NCBI RefSeq assembly: GCF_025751495.1
Contig: NZ_JAOWKZ010000002.1
Coordinates: 744,001 to 808,000, forward strand
Reading direction: 5' to 3'
Length of the DNA: 64,000 bases
From: Albidovulum litorale
GTDB taxonomy: Bacteria; Pseudomonadota; Alphaproteobacteria; Rhodobacterales; Rhodobacteraceae
A model generated the notes under the pieces. That model saw nothing but the letters and a program-made list of their open reading frames with translations. It ran no database searches and was not told where the DNA came from. Each line of letters starts with the position of its first letter. The first letter of the stretch is position 1. Shown here piece by piece: positions 18,980 to 28,281 of this stretch. The position numbers were made by a program, and so were the translations under genes.

Positions 18980-20134
18980 ATGGAAGACTGGCGGAATGGC
19001 GGGTTTGGGCTTTATATGCACTGGCCTTTCTGCGCCTCAAAATGTCCCTATTGCGATTTCAACTCTCATGTCGCGGCCGAGATCGATCAAGATCGTTGGG
19101 CGCGGGCTTACTTGAGCGAGATTGACCGCATCAGCGCGGAAACCCCTGACAGAGTGCTGAACACGGTTTTCTTCGGTGGGGGGACGCCATCGCTGATGAA
19201 GCCTGAGCTTGTCGCGGCCATTCTCGACAAAGTTCGGGCCAGCTGGTCCTTTGCTAATGATATTGAAATCACGCTGGAGGCCAACCCCGGATCGGTTGAG
19301 GCTGGCCGGTTCAGGGCCTATGCGGATGCAGGGGTCAACCGCGTGTCGATGGGTATTCAGGCGTTGAACGATGCCGATCTGAAGAGATTGGGTCGGCTAC
19401 ATTCGGTCGTCGAAGCCCGCGCAGCCTTCGATGTGGCGCGGAATGCCTTTGCCAGGGTGAGTTTTGATCTGATTTATGCGCGGCAGGATCAGAATCTGGC
19501 GGATTGGAAAGCAGAATTGCGGGAAGCGGCAGCGATGGCGGTCGACCACGTTTCGCTTTATCAGCTGACCATCGAGGATGGCACAGCATTTGGTGCGCGG
19601 CATGCTGCGGGCGGGTTGCGAGGTTTGCCGGATGACGACCTAGCAGCCGATATGTATTTAGAAACACAGAATATTCTGAATGAACTCGGCATGGCGGCCT
19701 ATGAGGTGTCGAACCATGCGCGGGAAGGCTGTGAAAGCCGCCATAACCTGATCTACTGGCGTTATGGCGACTATGCCGGAATTGGTCCGGGCGCGCACGG
19801 GCGGTTGACGCTGGGCGGTTATAAATGGGCAACAGAAACACCGCTTTCCCCGACCCTGTGGCTGGAACAGGTCGAGAAGACCGGGCGCGGCGAAATGCCA
19901 AGGCAGGCCGTTGCGCTCGCTGATCAGGCCGGTGAATACCTGATGATGTCGCTTCGTTTGATCGAGGGAACTGATACCGGACGCTTTCATGCGCTGTCGG
20001 GGCGAGAACTTGATGCCGCTGCCGTTGAGAAACTGTCCGGACTTGGGATGCTTGAGCAAACTGGTAGCCGTATCAGGGCCACATCATCCGGGCGGGCGGT
20101 TCTGAACGCTTTGATCCGCGAGTTGATGCCATGA
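18980..20134 (+). CDS. hemW: HemW-like radical SAM haem chaperone
   Basis: Related to coproporphyrinogen dehydrogenase HemN but most likely HemW, which carries haem to membrane cytochromes. The radical-SAM cluster cysteines are in CASKCPYCDF at about residues 18-27. It lacks the extended N-terminus and additional Cys of true HemN. Further motifs: VFFGGGTPSLM near 63, TLEANPGSVE near 97, GVNRVSMGIQALND near 116. At 384 residues the length fits HemW. The rph-rdgB-hemW order is widely shared in alphaproteobacteria. The stop overlaps the next gene's ATG (ATGA). Confidence 0.88.
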   Translation: MEDWRNGGFGLYMHWPFCASKCPYCDFNSHVAAEIDQDRWARAYLSEIDRISAETPDRVLNTVFFGGGTPSLMKPELVAAILDKVRASWSFANDIEITLEANPGSVEAGRFRAYADAGVNRVSMGIQALNDADLKRLGRLHSVVEARAAFDVARNAFARVSFDLIYARQDQNLADWKAELREAAAMAVDHVSLYQLTIEDGTAFGARHAAGGLRGLPDDDLAADMYLETQNILNELGMAAYEVSNHAREGCESRHNLIYWRYGDYAGIGPGAHGRLTLGGYKWATETPLSPTLWLEQVEKTGRGEMPRQAVALADQAGEYLMMSLRLIEGTDTGRFHALSGRELDAAAVEKLSGLGMLEQTGSRIRATSSGRAVLNALIRELMP

Positions 20135-20487
20135 TCCGGTCGTTCTGGCTGGCTGCTGGCGGCTTGGCGCTGGCATTCGGGACGATTGGCATTTTTCTTC
20201 CGCTTGTGCCGACGGTGCCGTTCCTGCTGCTCGCGGCCTTCTGTTTCGCCCGTGGGTCGGAGCGGCTTCACGACTGGTTATTGTCACACCCGGTCTTCGG
20301 TCCACCGATTGAAAACTGGCGTGACCGTGGGGCTATAGGTCGACGAGCGAAATGGGCCGCAACACTATCCATCCTGGCCGCGTTCCTATTGGCAATCCTG
20401 TTTGGTGCGCCGATGAGGGCCCTGATCATTCAGGTGATCGTATTGACGAGCGTCGCTGTCTTTATCTGGACGCGACCCGAGGGGTGA
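20131..20487 (+). CDS. DUF454 (YbaN-like) inner-membrane protein
   Basis: A 118-residue protein of the YbaN/DUF454 family, function unknown. Three hydrophobic segments are seen near residues 5-38, 75-92 and 94-112. The family signature is the stretch GTIGIFLPLVPTVPFLLLAA at the start, followed by FARGSERLHDWLLSHPVFGPPIENWRD. Last gene of the rph operon; its stop faces that of parB 5 bases away. Confidence 0.85.
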   Translation: MIRSFWLAAGGLALAFGTIGIFLPLVPTVPFLLLAAFCFARGSERLHDWLLSHPVFGPPIENWRDRGAIGRRAKWAATLSILAAFLLAILFGAPMRALIIQVIVLTSVAVFIWTRPEG

Positions 20488-20492
20488 TCCGA

Positions 20493-21383
20493 CTAACGGG
20501 TCGTGCTGAGCACCTGGCACAGTTCGTCCAGCTGATCGAGCGTTTTATAGGTTATCACGAGTTGGCCACCGTCAAGCCCCTTGTGATCGATCACGACCCT
20601 CATCTTCAGATGCGCCGAAAGATCCTGTTCCAGCACTCGGGTATCGGCATCCTTTTCTGGCCGGGCCGCACGGGCGGCGGGCTTCTTTACGGGCGCCTTT
20701 GCCAACCGCTCGGTTTCACGCACTGAGAGCCCCTTGGCGATCACCTGACGCGCAAGGGCGGTCGGGTCTTCGGTCGTAACAAGCGCGCGGGCATGTCCGG
20801 CGGTCAGTTTGCCTTCGCGAAGCCAGGTCTGAACCTCGCCAGGCAAGGTGAGAAGACGCAGAAGGTTTGCGATATGGCTTCTGCTTTTTGACAGGCCCTC
20901 AGCCAGCTTCTCCTGCGTGTGCCCGAACCGGTCCATGAGCTGGCGATAGGCCATCGCCTCCTCCACCGCGTTCAGATCGGCGCGCTGGATGTTCTCGATG
21001 ATCGCGACTTCCAGAACCTCGGTATCAGAAAAATCGCGGATCAGGACCGGAACGTCATGAAGCTGGGCGATCTGCGCAGCTCGCCAGCGGCGTTCACCGG
21101 CGACAATCTCGTAACTATTTGATTTTCTTGGATTAATTCTGACAATGAGCGGTTGAATCACCCCTTTGGCGCGGATTGAGGCTGCAAGCTCCTCCAGCGC
21201 CTCGGTGGAAAAATCACGGCGAGGCTGGTCGGGATTTGGCTCCAACTTCTCGACCGGCAGGCGGGTATCAGCCCGGCGCGGGCGGTCGGGGTCGCGGCTG
21301 GTAGGTTCATCCAGATTGACGTCGGCCATAAGCGCCGACAGGCCACGCCCGAGACCACGCCGTTCCGATTTTCTGTCGGTCAT
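20493..21383 (-). CDS. parB: Chromosome-partitioning protein ParB
   Basis: CTP-dependent clamp that loads on parS and spreads around the origin. The N-terminal ParB/Srx nucleotide domain covers about 40-125, with GERRWRAAQIA near 97 and the arginine-rich pocket. The helix-turn-helix is near 140-185 (MDRFGHTQEKLAEGLSKSRSHIANLLRLL). The C-terminal dimerisation domain ends at 296. Two exact parS sites lie 1.4 and 3.3 kb upstream in this same gene cluster. It is 10 bases downstream of parA, in one operon. Confidence 0.96.
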   Translation of the reverse strand: MTDRKSERRGLGRGLSALMADVNLDEPTSRDPDRPRRADTRLPVEKLEPNPDQPRRDFSTEALEELAASIRAKGVIQPLIVRINPRKSNSYEIVAGERRWRAAQIAQLHDVPVLIRDFSDTEVLEVAIIENIQRADLNAVEEAMAYRQLMDRFGHTQEKLAEGLSKSRSHIANLLRLLTLPGEVQTWLREGKLTAGHARALVTTEDPTALARQVIAKGLSVRETERLAKAPVKKPAARAARPEKDADTRVLEQDLSAHLKMRVVIDHKGLDGGQLVITYKTLDQLDELCQVLSTTR

Positions 21384-21393
21384 CTTTGCCCCC

Positions 21394-22200
21394 TTACGCC
21401 CGCAGTTTGTGTTGGGCCAGCATCTCCTGTGCCAGCGCGCGATAGGCCATGCTGCCTTTTGACATCGTATCGTAGGTCAGAACCGGCACCGCGTATGATG
21501 GCGCCTCAGAAAGGCGGACATTTCGGGGAACGACGGTCTGATAGACGAGTTCACCCAGGTTAGCGCGGGCATCGGCCTCCACCTGGGTCGAAAGGTTGTT
21601 GCGGCCATCATACATGGTCAGAACGACGCCCTCGATCCGAAGATCACGATTGGCCGATTGCCGCACCTGCCGGATGGTGAGCATAAGCTGCGACAAACCC
21701 TCAAGCGCGTAGAACTCTGCCTGAAGCGGCACCAGCACGGAATGTGCCGCAACCATGGCGTTGACGGTCAGCAGGCTGAGCGAAGGCGGGCAATCAATCA
21801 GGATGTAATCGAAGTCGAAGAAATCAACGGCCGGCTGCCGCAGCGCATCGTGAAGAAGGAAGCTGCGCTTTTCATTGGCGACAAGCTCGATATCCGCCGA
21901 TGAAAGATCCGTCGTGGCCGGGCAGATCCAAAGCCCCTCCACCTTTGTGGCGCGAATCACGTCCATAAGTTCCGCTTCCTCAAGCAGAAGATCATAGGTG
22001 GTGAGTTCGCGACTGGCCGGTTCAACCCCAAGACCGGTGGACGCATTGCCCTGTGGATCGAGGTCAACCAGCAGGACATTCATGTTTTCTTCGGTCAGCG
22101 CCGCAGCAAGGTTGATCGCGGTCGTGGTCTTGCCGACCCCGCCCTTCTGATTGGCGATGGCGATGATTTTCGGCCCCGGCGGACGGGTCGGATCAGACAC
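21394..22200 (-). CDS. parA: Chromosome-partitioning ATPase ParA
   Basis: Walker-type ATPase that moves ParB-parS complexes to the daughter cell side. The deviant Walker A is KGGVGKTTTAINLA near residues 18-31; the switch I/II region includes LVDLDPQGNASTGLG near 45-59 and ILIDCPPSLS near 133. At 268 residues it lacks an N-terminal DNA-binding extension, as expected for a chromosomal ParA. Its start overlaps the end of rsmG by 8 bases. Confidence 0.96.
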   Translation of the reverse strand: MSDPTRPPGPKIIAIANQKGGVGKTTTAINLAAALTEENMNVLLVDLDPQGNASTGLGVEPASRELTTYDLLLEEAELMDVIRATKVEGLWICPATTDLSSADIELVANEKRSFLLHDALRQPAVDFFDFDYILIDCPPSLSLLTVNAMVAAHSVLVPLQAEFYALEGLSQLMLTIRQVRQSANRDLRIEGVVLTMYDGRNNLSTQVEADARANLGELVYQTVVPRNVRLSEAPSYAVPVLTYDTMSKGSMAYRALAQEMLAQHKLRA

Positions 22201-22816
22201 GCGAAATTCCTCCGATTGTCAGAACGGTGGCGGCTGGATCGGTGACGCTTGCCTTGTTCTCATAGCTGAAGCGCCAGGATTCAAGGGCAACTTGCACTTC
22301 TTCACGCCATGCAGCGCCCTTCGGGAACAGCGCCACACCTCCAGAAGCCAGATGGCGGTGGGCATATTCGAGAAGTTGCGTAAGAGGCGCCAGCGCTCTT
22401 GCTGACAGGATATCGACCCCGAGAGGCTCAACATCCTCAATTCTTTTGGAAATTACCGTCGCACTGACGCCCGTTTCACGTGCGACAGTTGCCAGAAATG
22501 CCGCTTTGCGCTGATCGCTTTCAACCAGGGTTACGTGCTGGTGGGGTCTTTCCTCAGCCGCGAGAATTGCAGCGACCATTCCCGGAAAACCTCCACCGGA
22601 CCCAAGATCCGCCCAACTCGTCGCAGATTCCGGTGCGAGATCGAACACTTGAATCGAATCGCGGAAGTGGCGCTCCCATATTGACTTGATGGTAGAGCGG
22701 GCAACCAAATTGATTGCCGGGTTCCACTTGCGCAAAAGTTCTTCATACCGGACAAGTCGCGCCATTGTTTCACGTGAAACATCACGCCCCGATATGACAT
22801 GATCCTCGGTCGTCAT
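22193..22816 (-). CDS. rsmG: 16S rRNA (guanine527-N7)-methyltransferase RsmG (GidB)
   Basis: SAM-dependent methyltransferase for G527 in the 530 loop of 16S rRNA; loss gives low-level streptomycin resistance in other bacteria. The SAM-binding motif [14 protein letters not shown] is near residues 71-84, followed by [12 protein letters not shown] near 97. The RsmG C-terminal block [16 protein letters not shown] is near 133-148. It is 207 residues, full length. Near the N-terminus the residues VSRET are encoded by an exact parS site at 22766-22781. It overlaps mnmG's stop by 4 bases and parA by 8. Confidence 0.95.
   Translation of the reverse strand: MTTEDHVISGRDVSRETMARLVRYEELLRKWNPAINLVARSTIKSIWERHFRDSIQVFDLAPESATSWADLGSGGGFPGMVAAILAAEERPHQHVTLVESDQRKAAFLATVARETGVSATVISKRIEDVEPLGVDILSARALAPLTQLLEYAHRHLASGGVALFPKGAAWREEVQVALESWRFSYENKASVTDPAATVLTIGGISRV
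22472..22487. other. Degenerate parS-like sequence in rsmG
   Basis: CGTTTCACGTGCGACA keeps 13 of 16 positions of the parS consensus, with changes at positions 1, 12 and 13. It lies within the rsmG coding region, where it encodes part of VARETG. It could be a weak secondary ParB site, or simply coding sequence resembling it. Confidence 0.3.
22766..22781. promoter_or_regulatory. parS: parS centromere site, exact consensus
   Basis: TGTTTCACGTGAAACA is a perfect 16-bp palindrome identical to the conserved bacterial parS. It lies inside the first codons of rsmG, encoding VSRET. It should be a ParB nucleation site about 5.5 kb from the proposed origin. Confidence 0.95.
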
Positions 22817-24687
22817 CCTGCACTACGCACCCGTTCGGCACGCCGCAGCATCGCAAGGATCAGCGTCAGGGCAGCGGGCGTCATACCGTCGACCCTGCCC
22901 GCCTGGGCCAGCGTCGCTGGACGAATCCGCGCAAGCTTCTCCCTGAGTTCATTCGACAGGCCCGGAAGCGCAAAATAGTCGAAATCCTGTGGAATTTCGT
23001 GACCTTCATCGCGCCGGACCGCTTCTACATCCGCTTGCTGGCGCTCGATGTAAGTTGCATAAGTCGCGTCGCGCTTAAGCTGCTCCTTGATATCATCCGA
23101 CAGTTCCGACAGGCCCGGATCGGCTTGTTCCAAAGATGAAAAAGACACGCCGGGAAAACTCAAAAGGGTGAAGCCCGAACGGCGGCGGCCGTCCTGACCA
23201 ACGTCAATTCCGTATGTCGCCGCTTCGCGGGGGGTTAAAGTCAACACCTCCAGCGATGCCCTGCCAGAAGTCAAAGCATTGAGCTTCTCGCCAAACTGCC
23301 GTCTGCGGTTTTCGCCCACACAGCCAATTTCGATCCCGAGCGGGGTCAGTCGCTGATCAGCGTTATCTGCCCGGAGAGACAGACGAAACTCCGCGCGGGA
23401 GGTAAACATTCGATAAGGTTCTGTCACGCCACGCGTCACAAGATCGTCGACCATCACGCCGATATAGCTCTGCGATCGCGCGAAAATCAGTGCCTCTTTG
23501 CCCTTCGCTGCGCGGGCAGCATTCAAGCCGGCAACCAGACCCTGTGCCGCAGCCTCCTCATATCCGGTGGTCCCATTGATCTGGCCCGCAAGATATAGCC
23601 CGGGCGCCGCCTTAACGGCGAGCGTGGACGTAAGCGCGCGTGGATCGACATAGTCGTATTCGATCGCGTATCCCGGCTGAAGGATTGCCACGTTCTCAAG
23701 ACCGCCAATTGAACGGACATAGGCCTCCTGAACATCTTCCGGAAGCGAGGTAGAAATCCCATTCGGATAGACCGTCGGGTCATCAAGACCTTCCGGCTCC
23801 AGAAATACCTGATGCGATGTTTTGTCGGCGAAACGAACGACCTTGTCCTCGATGGACGGGCAATACCGAGGACCGACTCCTTCAATATGGCCGCCATACA
23901 TGGCCGACCGGCCGAGATTCTCGCGAATGATATCGTGCGTACGCTCATTCGTATAGGTGATCCCGCAATCGACCTGCCGGGCGAACGGCGTTCGGTGCAG
24001 AAAGGAAAACAGCGTCGGCTCATCATCCCCGGGCTGGCGTTCAAGCCGATCCCACGCAATTGTCCGGCCGTCGAGTCGGGGCGGCGTGCCGGTTTTAAGG
24101 CGACCGAGCGGCAGGCCCAGCGCCTCGATCCGTTCAGCCAATGGCACCGACGGGCGATCACCCATGCGACCACCCGGGCGGCTTATATCTCCGATATGAA
24201 TTACTCCGCGCAGAAATGTGCCCGACGTCAGAACTACGGATTTTGCAGCTATTTCAGCACCATCGGCCAAAACAACACCGGCAACACGATCTCCTTCCGT
24301 CCGGAAGTCGACCACCTCACCTTCAACGATTGCCAGGTTAGGCTGTGCCTCGGTGATGGAAAGCATCGCCTCTCGGTACAACCGCCGGTCCGCTTGCGCG
24401 CGCGGCCCCTGGACGGCAGGCCCCTTTCTCCGATTCAGCAGGCGGAATTGGATCCCTGCCATATCCGCGACACGGCCCATAACGCCGTCCATCGCATCTA
24501 TTTCCCGCACCAGATGGCCCTTGCCGAGACCCCCAATTGCCGGGTTGCAGGACATGACGCCGATCGCGTCCCGCCGCAGCGTGACGAGCGCTGTTGCGGC
24601 GCCAAGGCGCGCAGAAGCATGTGCTGCTTCGGTTCCAGCATGCCCTCCGCCAACGACCACGACGTCAAAATGTTTCACGTGAAACAC
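22813..24687 (-). CDS. mnmG: tRNA uridine-5-carboxymethylaminomethyl modification enzyme MnmG (GidA)
   Basis: FAD enzyme that with MnmE builds the cmnm5 group on U34 of tRNAs reading purine-ending codons. N-terminal Rossmann motif [20 protein letters not shown] near residues 9-28. Family signatures are [22 protein letters not shown] near 48-69 and [17 protein letters not shown] near 371-387. The C-terminal helical MnmE-binding domain ends at 624. The start codon is GTG at 24687; its codons 2-6 (FHVKH) are encoded by an exact parS. It is followed by rsmG with an ATGA-type overlap and preceded by mnmE. Confidence 0.96.
   Translation of the reverse strand: MFHVKHFDVVVVGGGHAGTEAAHASARLGAATALVTLRRDAIGVMSCNPAIGGLGKGHLVREIDAMDGVMGRVADMAGIQFRLLNRRKGPAVQGPRAQADRRLYREAMLSITEAQPNLAIVEGEVVDFRTEGDRVAGVVLADGAEIAAKSVVLTSGTFLRGVIHIGDISRPGGRMGDRPSVPLAERIEALGLPLGRLKTGTPPRLDGRTIAWDRLERQPGDDEPTLFSFLHRTPFARQVDCGITYTNERTHDIIRENLGRSAMYGGHIEGVGPRYCPSIEDKVVRFADKTSHQVFLEPEGLDDPTVYPNGISTSLPEDVQEAYVRSIGGLENVAILQPGYAIEYDYVDPRALTSTLAVKAAPGLYLAGQINGTTGYEEAAAQGLVAGLNAARAAKGKEALIFARSQSYIGVMVDDLVTRGVTEPYRMFTSRAEFRLSLRADNADQRLTPLGIEIGCVGENRRRQFGEKLNALTSGRASLEVLTLTPREAATYGIDVGQDGRRRSGFTLLSFPGVSFSSLEQADPGLSELSDDIKEQLKRDATYATYIERQQADVEAVRRDEGHEIPQDFDYFALPGLSNELREKLARIRPATLAQAGRVDGMTPAALTLILAMLRRAERVRSAG
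24671..24686. promoter_or_regulatory. parS: parS centromere site at the mnmG start
   Basis: TGTTTCACGTGAAACA, exact consensus, begins one base inside the GTG start codon of mnmG and encodes FHVKH. It lies about 3.4 kb from the proposed origin. ParB bound here would sit on the mnmG ribosome start and the 3-base gap to mnmE. Confidence 0.95.
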
Positions 24688-24690
24688 TCC

Positions 24691-25983
24691 CTATTTGCCG
24701 ATGCAAAAGCTGGCGAAGATTTCATCCAGCAGATGCTCCACATCGACCCGTCCGACAAGAGAGTCGAGCGCCCGTATCGCCTGCCGCAGATTTTCGGCTG
24801 CCAGCTCGATCCGTTCGGGGCCCTGCACTACCTCATTTCGCGCCGATTCCATAGCCCTGATCGCATTCTGAATCGCAGTCTTGTGGCGGCCTCGGGTAAT
24901 CACGCATGCGCCAGCAACCCTCGCGCCAAGACGTTCGGCGATCAGTGAGATGAGTTCGGGCAATCCCTGGCCGGTTTTACCGGATATCGCCAAACCATCT
25001 TGCGCTTTTTCTGAAACGAGGTCGGCCTTACCGACCGCGACGATATCTTCCGGCAAGGGGTCCAACAGGTCGATTGCACCACCATCCGTCAGAAACACCC
25101 GCAGGTCCGCCTTGCGCGCGCGCTGCAAGGCGCGCTCAACACCGATCCCCTCCACCTCGTCCGCGGTATCTCGCAATCCCGCCGTGTCGAGCAGCGTCAC
25201 CGCCAGACCGGCGATGTCCATCCGAACCTCAATTACATCGCGTGTGGTTCCCGCTACTGCCGACGTAATCGCGGCATCCCGACCCGCCAACGCGTTCAGG
25301 AGCGTGGACTTACCGGCATTCGGCCGACCGACAATCGCCACTTCAAACCCATCACGAATGCGTTCCGAAGCGCCGAAACCGGCAAGCTCCCTTACCAGAT
25401 CTTGTGAAACCTTATCGATCAGCCCCAATACTTCGGGCGTTACGTCAACAGGCACATCCTCATCGGCGAAATCAATAGTGGCTTCGATCAGCGCCGCAGC
25501 CCGGATCAAATCGCGCCGCCAGATCTCGGTCCGATCCCCCACCGCACCCGACAGAACCCGCAAGGCCTGCTTCCGCTGGGCCTCGGTTTCCGCCTCAATC
25601 AGATCCGCGAGACCTTCAACCTGGGCGAGGTCCAGACGGCCATTCTCAAGCGCCCGACGCGTAAACTCTCCAGCCTCTGCCATGCGAAGTCCAGGTCGCT
25701 GACCAAGCGCCCCGAGAACTGCCGCCACGGTCGCGGTTGCGCCGTGAAGGTGCAGTTCTGCCGACTGTTCACCGGTAAAACTGGCGCCTTCTGCGAATGT
25801 CAATACCAGCGCTTCATCCAATACATCGCCATCGACCATCAGTCGACGTAGCCCGGCATGCCGTGGTTCAGGGACGCTACCCGCGAGAGCCTCAACAGTA
25901 GTCCAGGCAGAAGTGCCGGAAATCCGGATCACAGCAACGCCGGCCTTACCCCGCGCCGACGCTAGGGCATAGATCGTGTCCAT
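24691..25983 (-). CDS. mnmE: tRNA modification GTPase MnmE (TrmE)
   Basis: GTPase partner of MnmG in U34 modification. The N-terminal folate-binding domain begins [23 protein letters not shown]. The GTPase domain is inserted in the helical domain: [18 protein letters not shown] near 219 (G1), TTRDVIE near 248 (G2), and LDTAGLRD near 266 (G3). The protein ends in CIGK, which carries the invariant C-terminal Cys. It has 430 residues, somewhat short against the usual 450. It sits between rho and mnmG on the same strand. Confidence 0.96.
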   Translation of the reverse strand: MDTIYALASARGKAGVAVIRISGTSAWTTVEALAGSVPEPRHAGLRRLMVDGDVLDEALVLTFAEGASFTGEQSAELHLHGATATVAAVLGALGQRPGLRMAEAGEFTRRALENGRLDLAQVEGLADLIEAETEAQRKQALRVLSGAVGDRTEIWRRDLIRAAALIEATIDFADEDVPVDVTPEVLGLIDKVSQDLVRELAGFGASERIRDGFEVAIVGRPNAGKSTLLNALAGRDAAITSAVAGTTRDVIEVRMDIAGLAVTLLDTAGLRDTADEVEGIGVERALQRARKADLRVFLTDGGAIDLLDPLPEDIVAVGKADLVSEKAQDGLAISGKTGQGLPELISLIAERLGARVAGACVITRGRHKTAIQNAIRAMESARNEVVQGPERIELAAENLRQAIRALDSLVGRVDVEHLLDEIFASFCIGK

Positions 25984-26013
25984 AGAAACAACCTATTGTT
26001 TTATAACAACAAG

Positions 26014-27285
26014 TCAGGCGTTCATCGAATCGAAGAACTCGGAATTCGTCTTGGTCTGCTTGAGTTTCGACAGCAGGAACTCGATCGCATCCGTTGTCCC
26101 CATCGGATTCAGGATACGGCGCAGGACGTAGGTCTTCTGCAGGTCGTTCTTATCGACCAAAAGATCCTCCTTCCGCGTGCCGGATTTGAGGATATCCATT
26201 GCCGGATAGACGCGCTTGTCCGCAACCTTGCGGTCGAGCACGATCTCCGAGTTACCGGTGCCTTTGAATTCTTCAAAGATCACCTCGTCCATACGGCTGC
26301 CGGTATCTATCAGAGCGGTAGCGATGATGGTCAGTGAACCGCCCTCTTCGATGTTTCGCGCTGCACCGAAGAAGCGCTTCGGCCGCTGCAACGCATTGGC
26401 ATCGACACCACCGGTCAGAACCTTACCCGATGACGGCACCACAGTGTTAAAGGCGCGGCCCAGACGAGTGATGGAATCGAGCAGGATCACAACATCCCGC
26501 TTGTGTTCGACCAGACGCTTTGCCTTTTCGATCACCATATCGCTGACCGCCACGTGCCGTGTTGCCGGTTCGTCGAAGGTGGACGAGATGACCTCGCCCT
26601 TCACGCTCCGCTGCATGTCGGTCACTTCCTCTGGCCGTTCGTCGATCAGCAGAACGATTAGGTAGCATTCCGGATGATTCTTCTCGATCGAATGTGCGAT
26701 ATTCTGCAACAGCACCGTCTTACCGGTCCTGGGCGGCGCAACAATGAGCGACCGCTGACCTTTCCCGATCGGTGCGACAAGATCGATAATCCGCGCGGAT
26801 CGGTCCTTGATCGTGGGGTCCTCGATTTCCATCTTCAGCCGCTCATCCGGATAAAGCGGAGTGAGGTTGTCAAAAGCCACCTTATGGCGCGCCTTTTCCG
26901 GTTCCTCGAAATTGATCTGACGCACCTTAGTCAGAGCGAAATAACGCTCATTCTCACCCGGTGCCCGGATCACGCCCTCAACCGTATCACCGGTACGCAG
27001 TGAATACTGTCGGATCATGTCGGGGCTGACATAGATGTCGTCCGGACCTGGCAGATAGTTCGCTTCGGGCGATCGCAGGAAACCAAACCCGTCCTGAAGA
27101 ACCTCCAGCACACCATCGCCGCCGATCTCCCAGCCTTCCTCGGCATGCTCTTTCAGGATCGAGAACATCATCTCGCCTTTGCGCATGGTCGAGGCGTTTT
27201 CGATTTCCAGCTCTTCCGCCATGGACAGCAGGTCAGCAGGGCTTTTTGCTTTCAGGTCAGCAAGATTCAGACGTTCTTGGGTCAT
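26014..27285 (-). CDS. rho: Transcription termination factor Rho
   Basis: Hexameric RNA helicase that ends transcription at rut sites. The RNA-binding cold-shock-like domain spans about 50-120 ([31 protein letters not shown]). Walker A is in [10 protein letters not shown] near 175, followed by the [14 protein letters not shown] block near 205. The Q- and R-loop region is near 280. The start is ATG 27285 ([12 protein letters not shown]); a few codons further upstream are open. At 423 residues the length is normal. Gap of about 126 bases to hemJ. Confidence 0.96.
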   Translation of the reverse strand: MTQERLNLADLKAKSPADLLSMAEELEIENASTMRKGEMMFSILKEHAEEGWEIGGDGVLEVLQDGFGFLRSPEANYLPGPDDIYVSPDMIRQYSLRTGDTVEGVIRAPGENERYFALTKVRQINFEEPEKARHKVAFDNLTPLYPDERLKMEIEDPTIKDRSARIIDLVAPIGKGQRSLIVAPPRTGKTVLLQNIAHSIEKNHPECYLIVLLIDERPEEVTDMQRSVKGEVISSTFDEPATRHVAVSDMVIEKAKRLVEHKRDVVILLDSITRLGRAFNTVVPSSGKVLTGGVDANALQRPKRFFGAARNIEEGGSLTIIATALIDTGSRMDEVIFEEFKGTGNSEIVLDRKVADKRVYPAMDILKSGTRKEDLLVDKNDLQKTYVLRRILNPMGTTDAIEFLLSKLKQTKTNSEFFDSMNA

Positions 27286-27411
27286 TCGGAAACCGATCAT
27301 TAAGGCACGGCCCTTTGGGCGGCGCGTTGGATCATCAAGGGAAAATCCCCAATCCGGACGGCGGGGGTTCGATTGCAGATAGCCTCGAAGGTCTATAGAG
27401 TCAATCTTTGC

Positions 27412-27861
27412 TCAGAATTTCAGGATGACCGAAAAAACGATGATCACCATCAGTACTGTGGGAACTTCATTCATCAGCCGATAGGTGCGCCCTGTCCGAT
27501 TGTTGGTTCCGGCGAGGAACTCCTTTCGCCGGTACCCCAGCCAGTGGTGGAACCATGTCATGCCCAACACCGCTACCGCCTTCGTCCAGGGCCAGACTTC
27601 GCTCCAGACCACGATCCCAGGGGTGAACACCAGCACCAGACCGAAAACCCAGACCCCGATCATCGCCGGATTCATGATCAGCCTCAGAAGTTTTCTCTCC
27701 ATTTCCTGAAACAGGCGATCCGTTTCACTGCCCTTCTCGACCTTTTCGACATGATACACAAAAAGACGGGGCAGATAGAAAATACCTGCCATCCAGGCGA
27801 TGACCGAGATGATGTGTAACGCCTTGGTCCAGAGATAGATTTCAGCCAGAAAGTCTGTCAT
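27412..27861 (-). CDS. hemJ: Protoporphyrinogen IX oxidase HemJ
   Basis: Membrane haem-containing enzyme that oxidises protoporphyrinogen IX to protoporphyrin IX without oxygen, taking the HemG/HemY step in most alphaproteobacteria. The 149-residue protein has four hydrophobic helices (about 10-32, 55-78, 82-100, 128-148). The conserved histidine lies in KALHIISVIAWMAGIFYLPRLFVYH near residues 13-37, and the family Lys/His follow. Full length. It is the first gene to the left of the proposed origin and points away from it. Confidence 0.9.
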   Translation of the reverse strand: MTDFLAEIYLWTKALHIISVIAWMAGIFYLPRLFVYHVEKVEKGSETDRLFQEMERKLLRLIMNPAMIGVWVFGLVLVFTPGIVVWSEVWPWTKAVAVLGMTWFHHWLGYRRKEFLAGTNNRTGRTYRLMNEVPTVLMVIIVFSVILKF

Positions 27862-28029
27862 CGTTTTTCACCTGCTTCCGTTCGTTGCCCTTCTAAAGAA
27901 AGAAAAGATAAAGAAAAGAGATGTGGTTGTTGTAAGCCCTGTGGATACTGGGGATTACAATGGTTCCCGGTGACTTTCCCACAACGGGGCTTTTCTGTGC
28001 AAAACTATGTGAAGAACTTGAGCAGTAAG

Positions 28030-28073
28030 CAAAATCCAAAAAATTATCATTATTTATCAAATATTTACTTTGA
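28030..28073. other. AT-rich unwinding element within oriC
   Basis: This 44-base tract is almost all A and T in a region that is otherwise GC-rich, with runs such as AAAAAATTATCATTATTTA. It fits a DNA unwinding element next to DnaA boxes. No GATC-rich or 13-mer repeats are obvious. Confidence 0.6.
28055..28067 (+). promoter_or_regulatory. IHF binding site in oriC
   Basis: TATCAAATATTTA matches the IHF consensus WATCAANNNNTTR at every defined position. IHF bends DNA to help DnaA open origins in alphaproteobacteria and enterics. It lies within the AT-rich tract, 23 bases from the exact DnaA box. Confidence 0.55.
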
Positions 28074-28089
28074 AACCATCTGAATCCAA

Positions 28090-28098
28090 TGTGAATAA
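28090..28098 (-). promoter_or_regulatory. DnaA box
   Basis: On the minus strand it reads TTATTCACA, an exact match to TTATNCACA, the strong DnaA-box pattern. It is the best box in the region and lies directly beside the AT-rich tract. Confidence 0.65.
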
Positions 28099-28281
28099 CT
28101 CTATCCAACTGAATGTCCGAACGGCGGTGTTCCACATGTCCAGACGACGCACATGCACAATAGGAGAATTCGACCGGGGCCTTGACAGAAGTCCCGGTTT
28201 TCCCCCAGCAACACTGTGTCGCGCACTTTGCACAAAACCAGCCACATCCTTGCTCCCCGGCTTGTCCACAGACGCATCCCC

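Larger units (their letters stand above)
27862..28281. other. oriC: Probable chromosomal replication origin (oriC)
   Basis: A 420-bp gene-free stretch between leftward hemJ and rightward maf. It contains an exact DnaA-box pattern TTATTCACA (reverse, 28090-28098). One-mismatch boxes lie at 27940-27948 (GTATCCACA, reverse) and 28262-28270 (TTGTCCACA). Weaker matches lie at 27975, 27996 and 28128. An unusually AT-rich tract (28030-28073) includes an IHF-type site. The surrounding gene order, with parABS 3-7 kb away and genes diverging on both sides, is that of alphaproteobacterial origins such as Caulobacter. Placement is inference from sequence and synteny. Confidence 0.78.

Noticed and set aside
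25984-26013. Terminator between rho and mnmE
   Set aside because: Only a weak TTGTT-TTAT-AACAA stem made of A/T pairs, with no stable GC part; co-transcription is likely.
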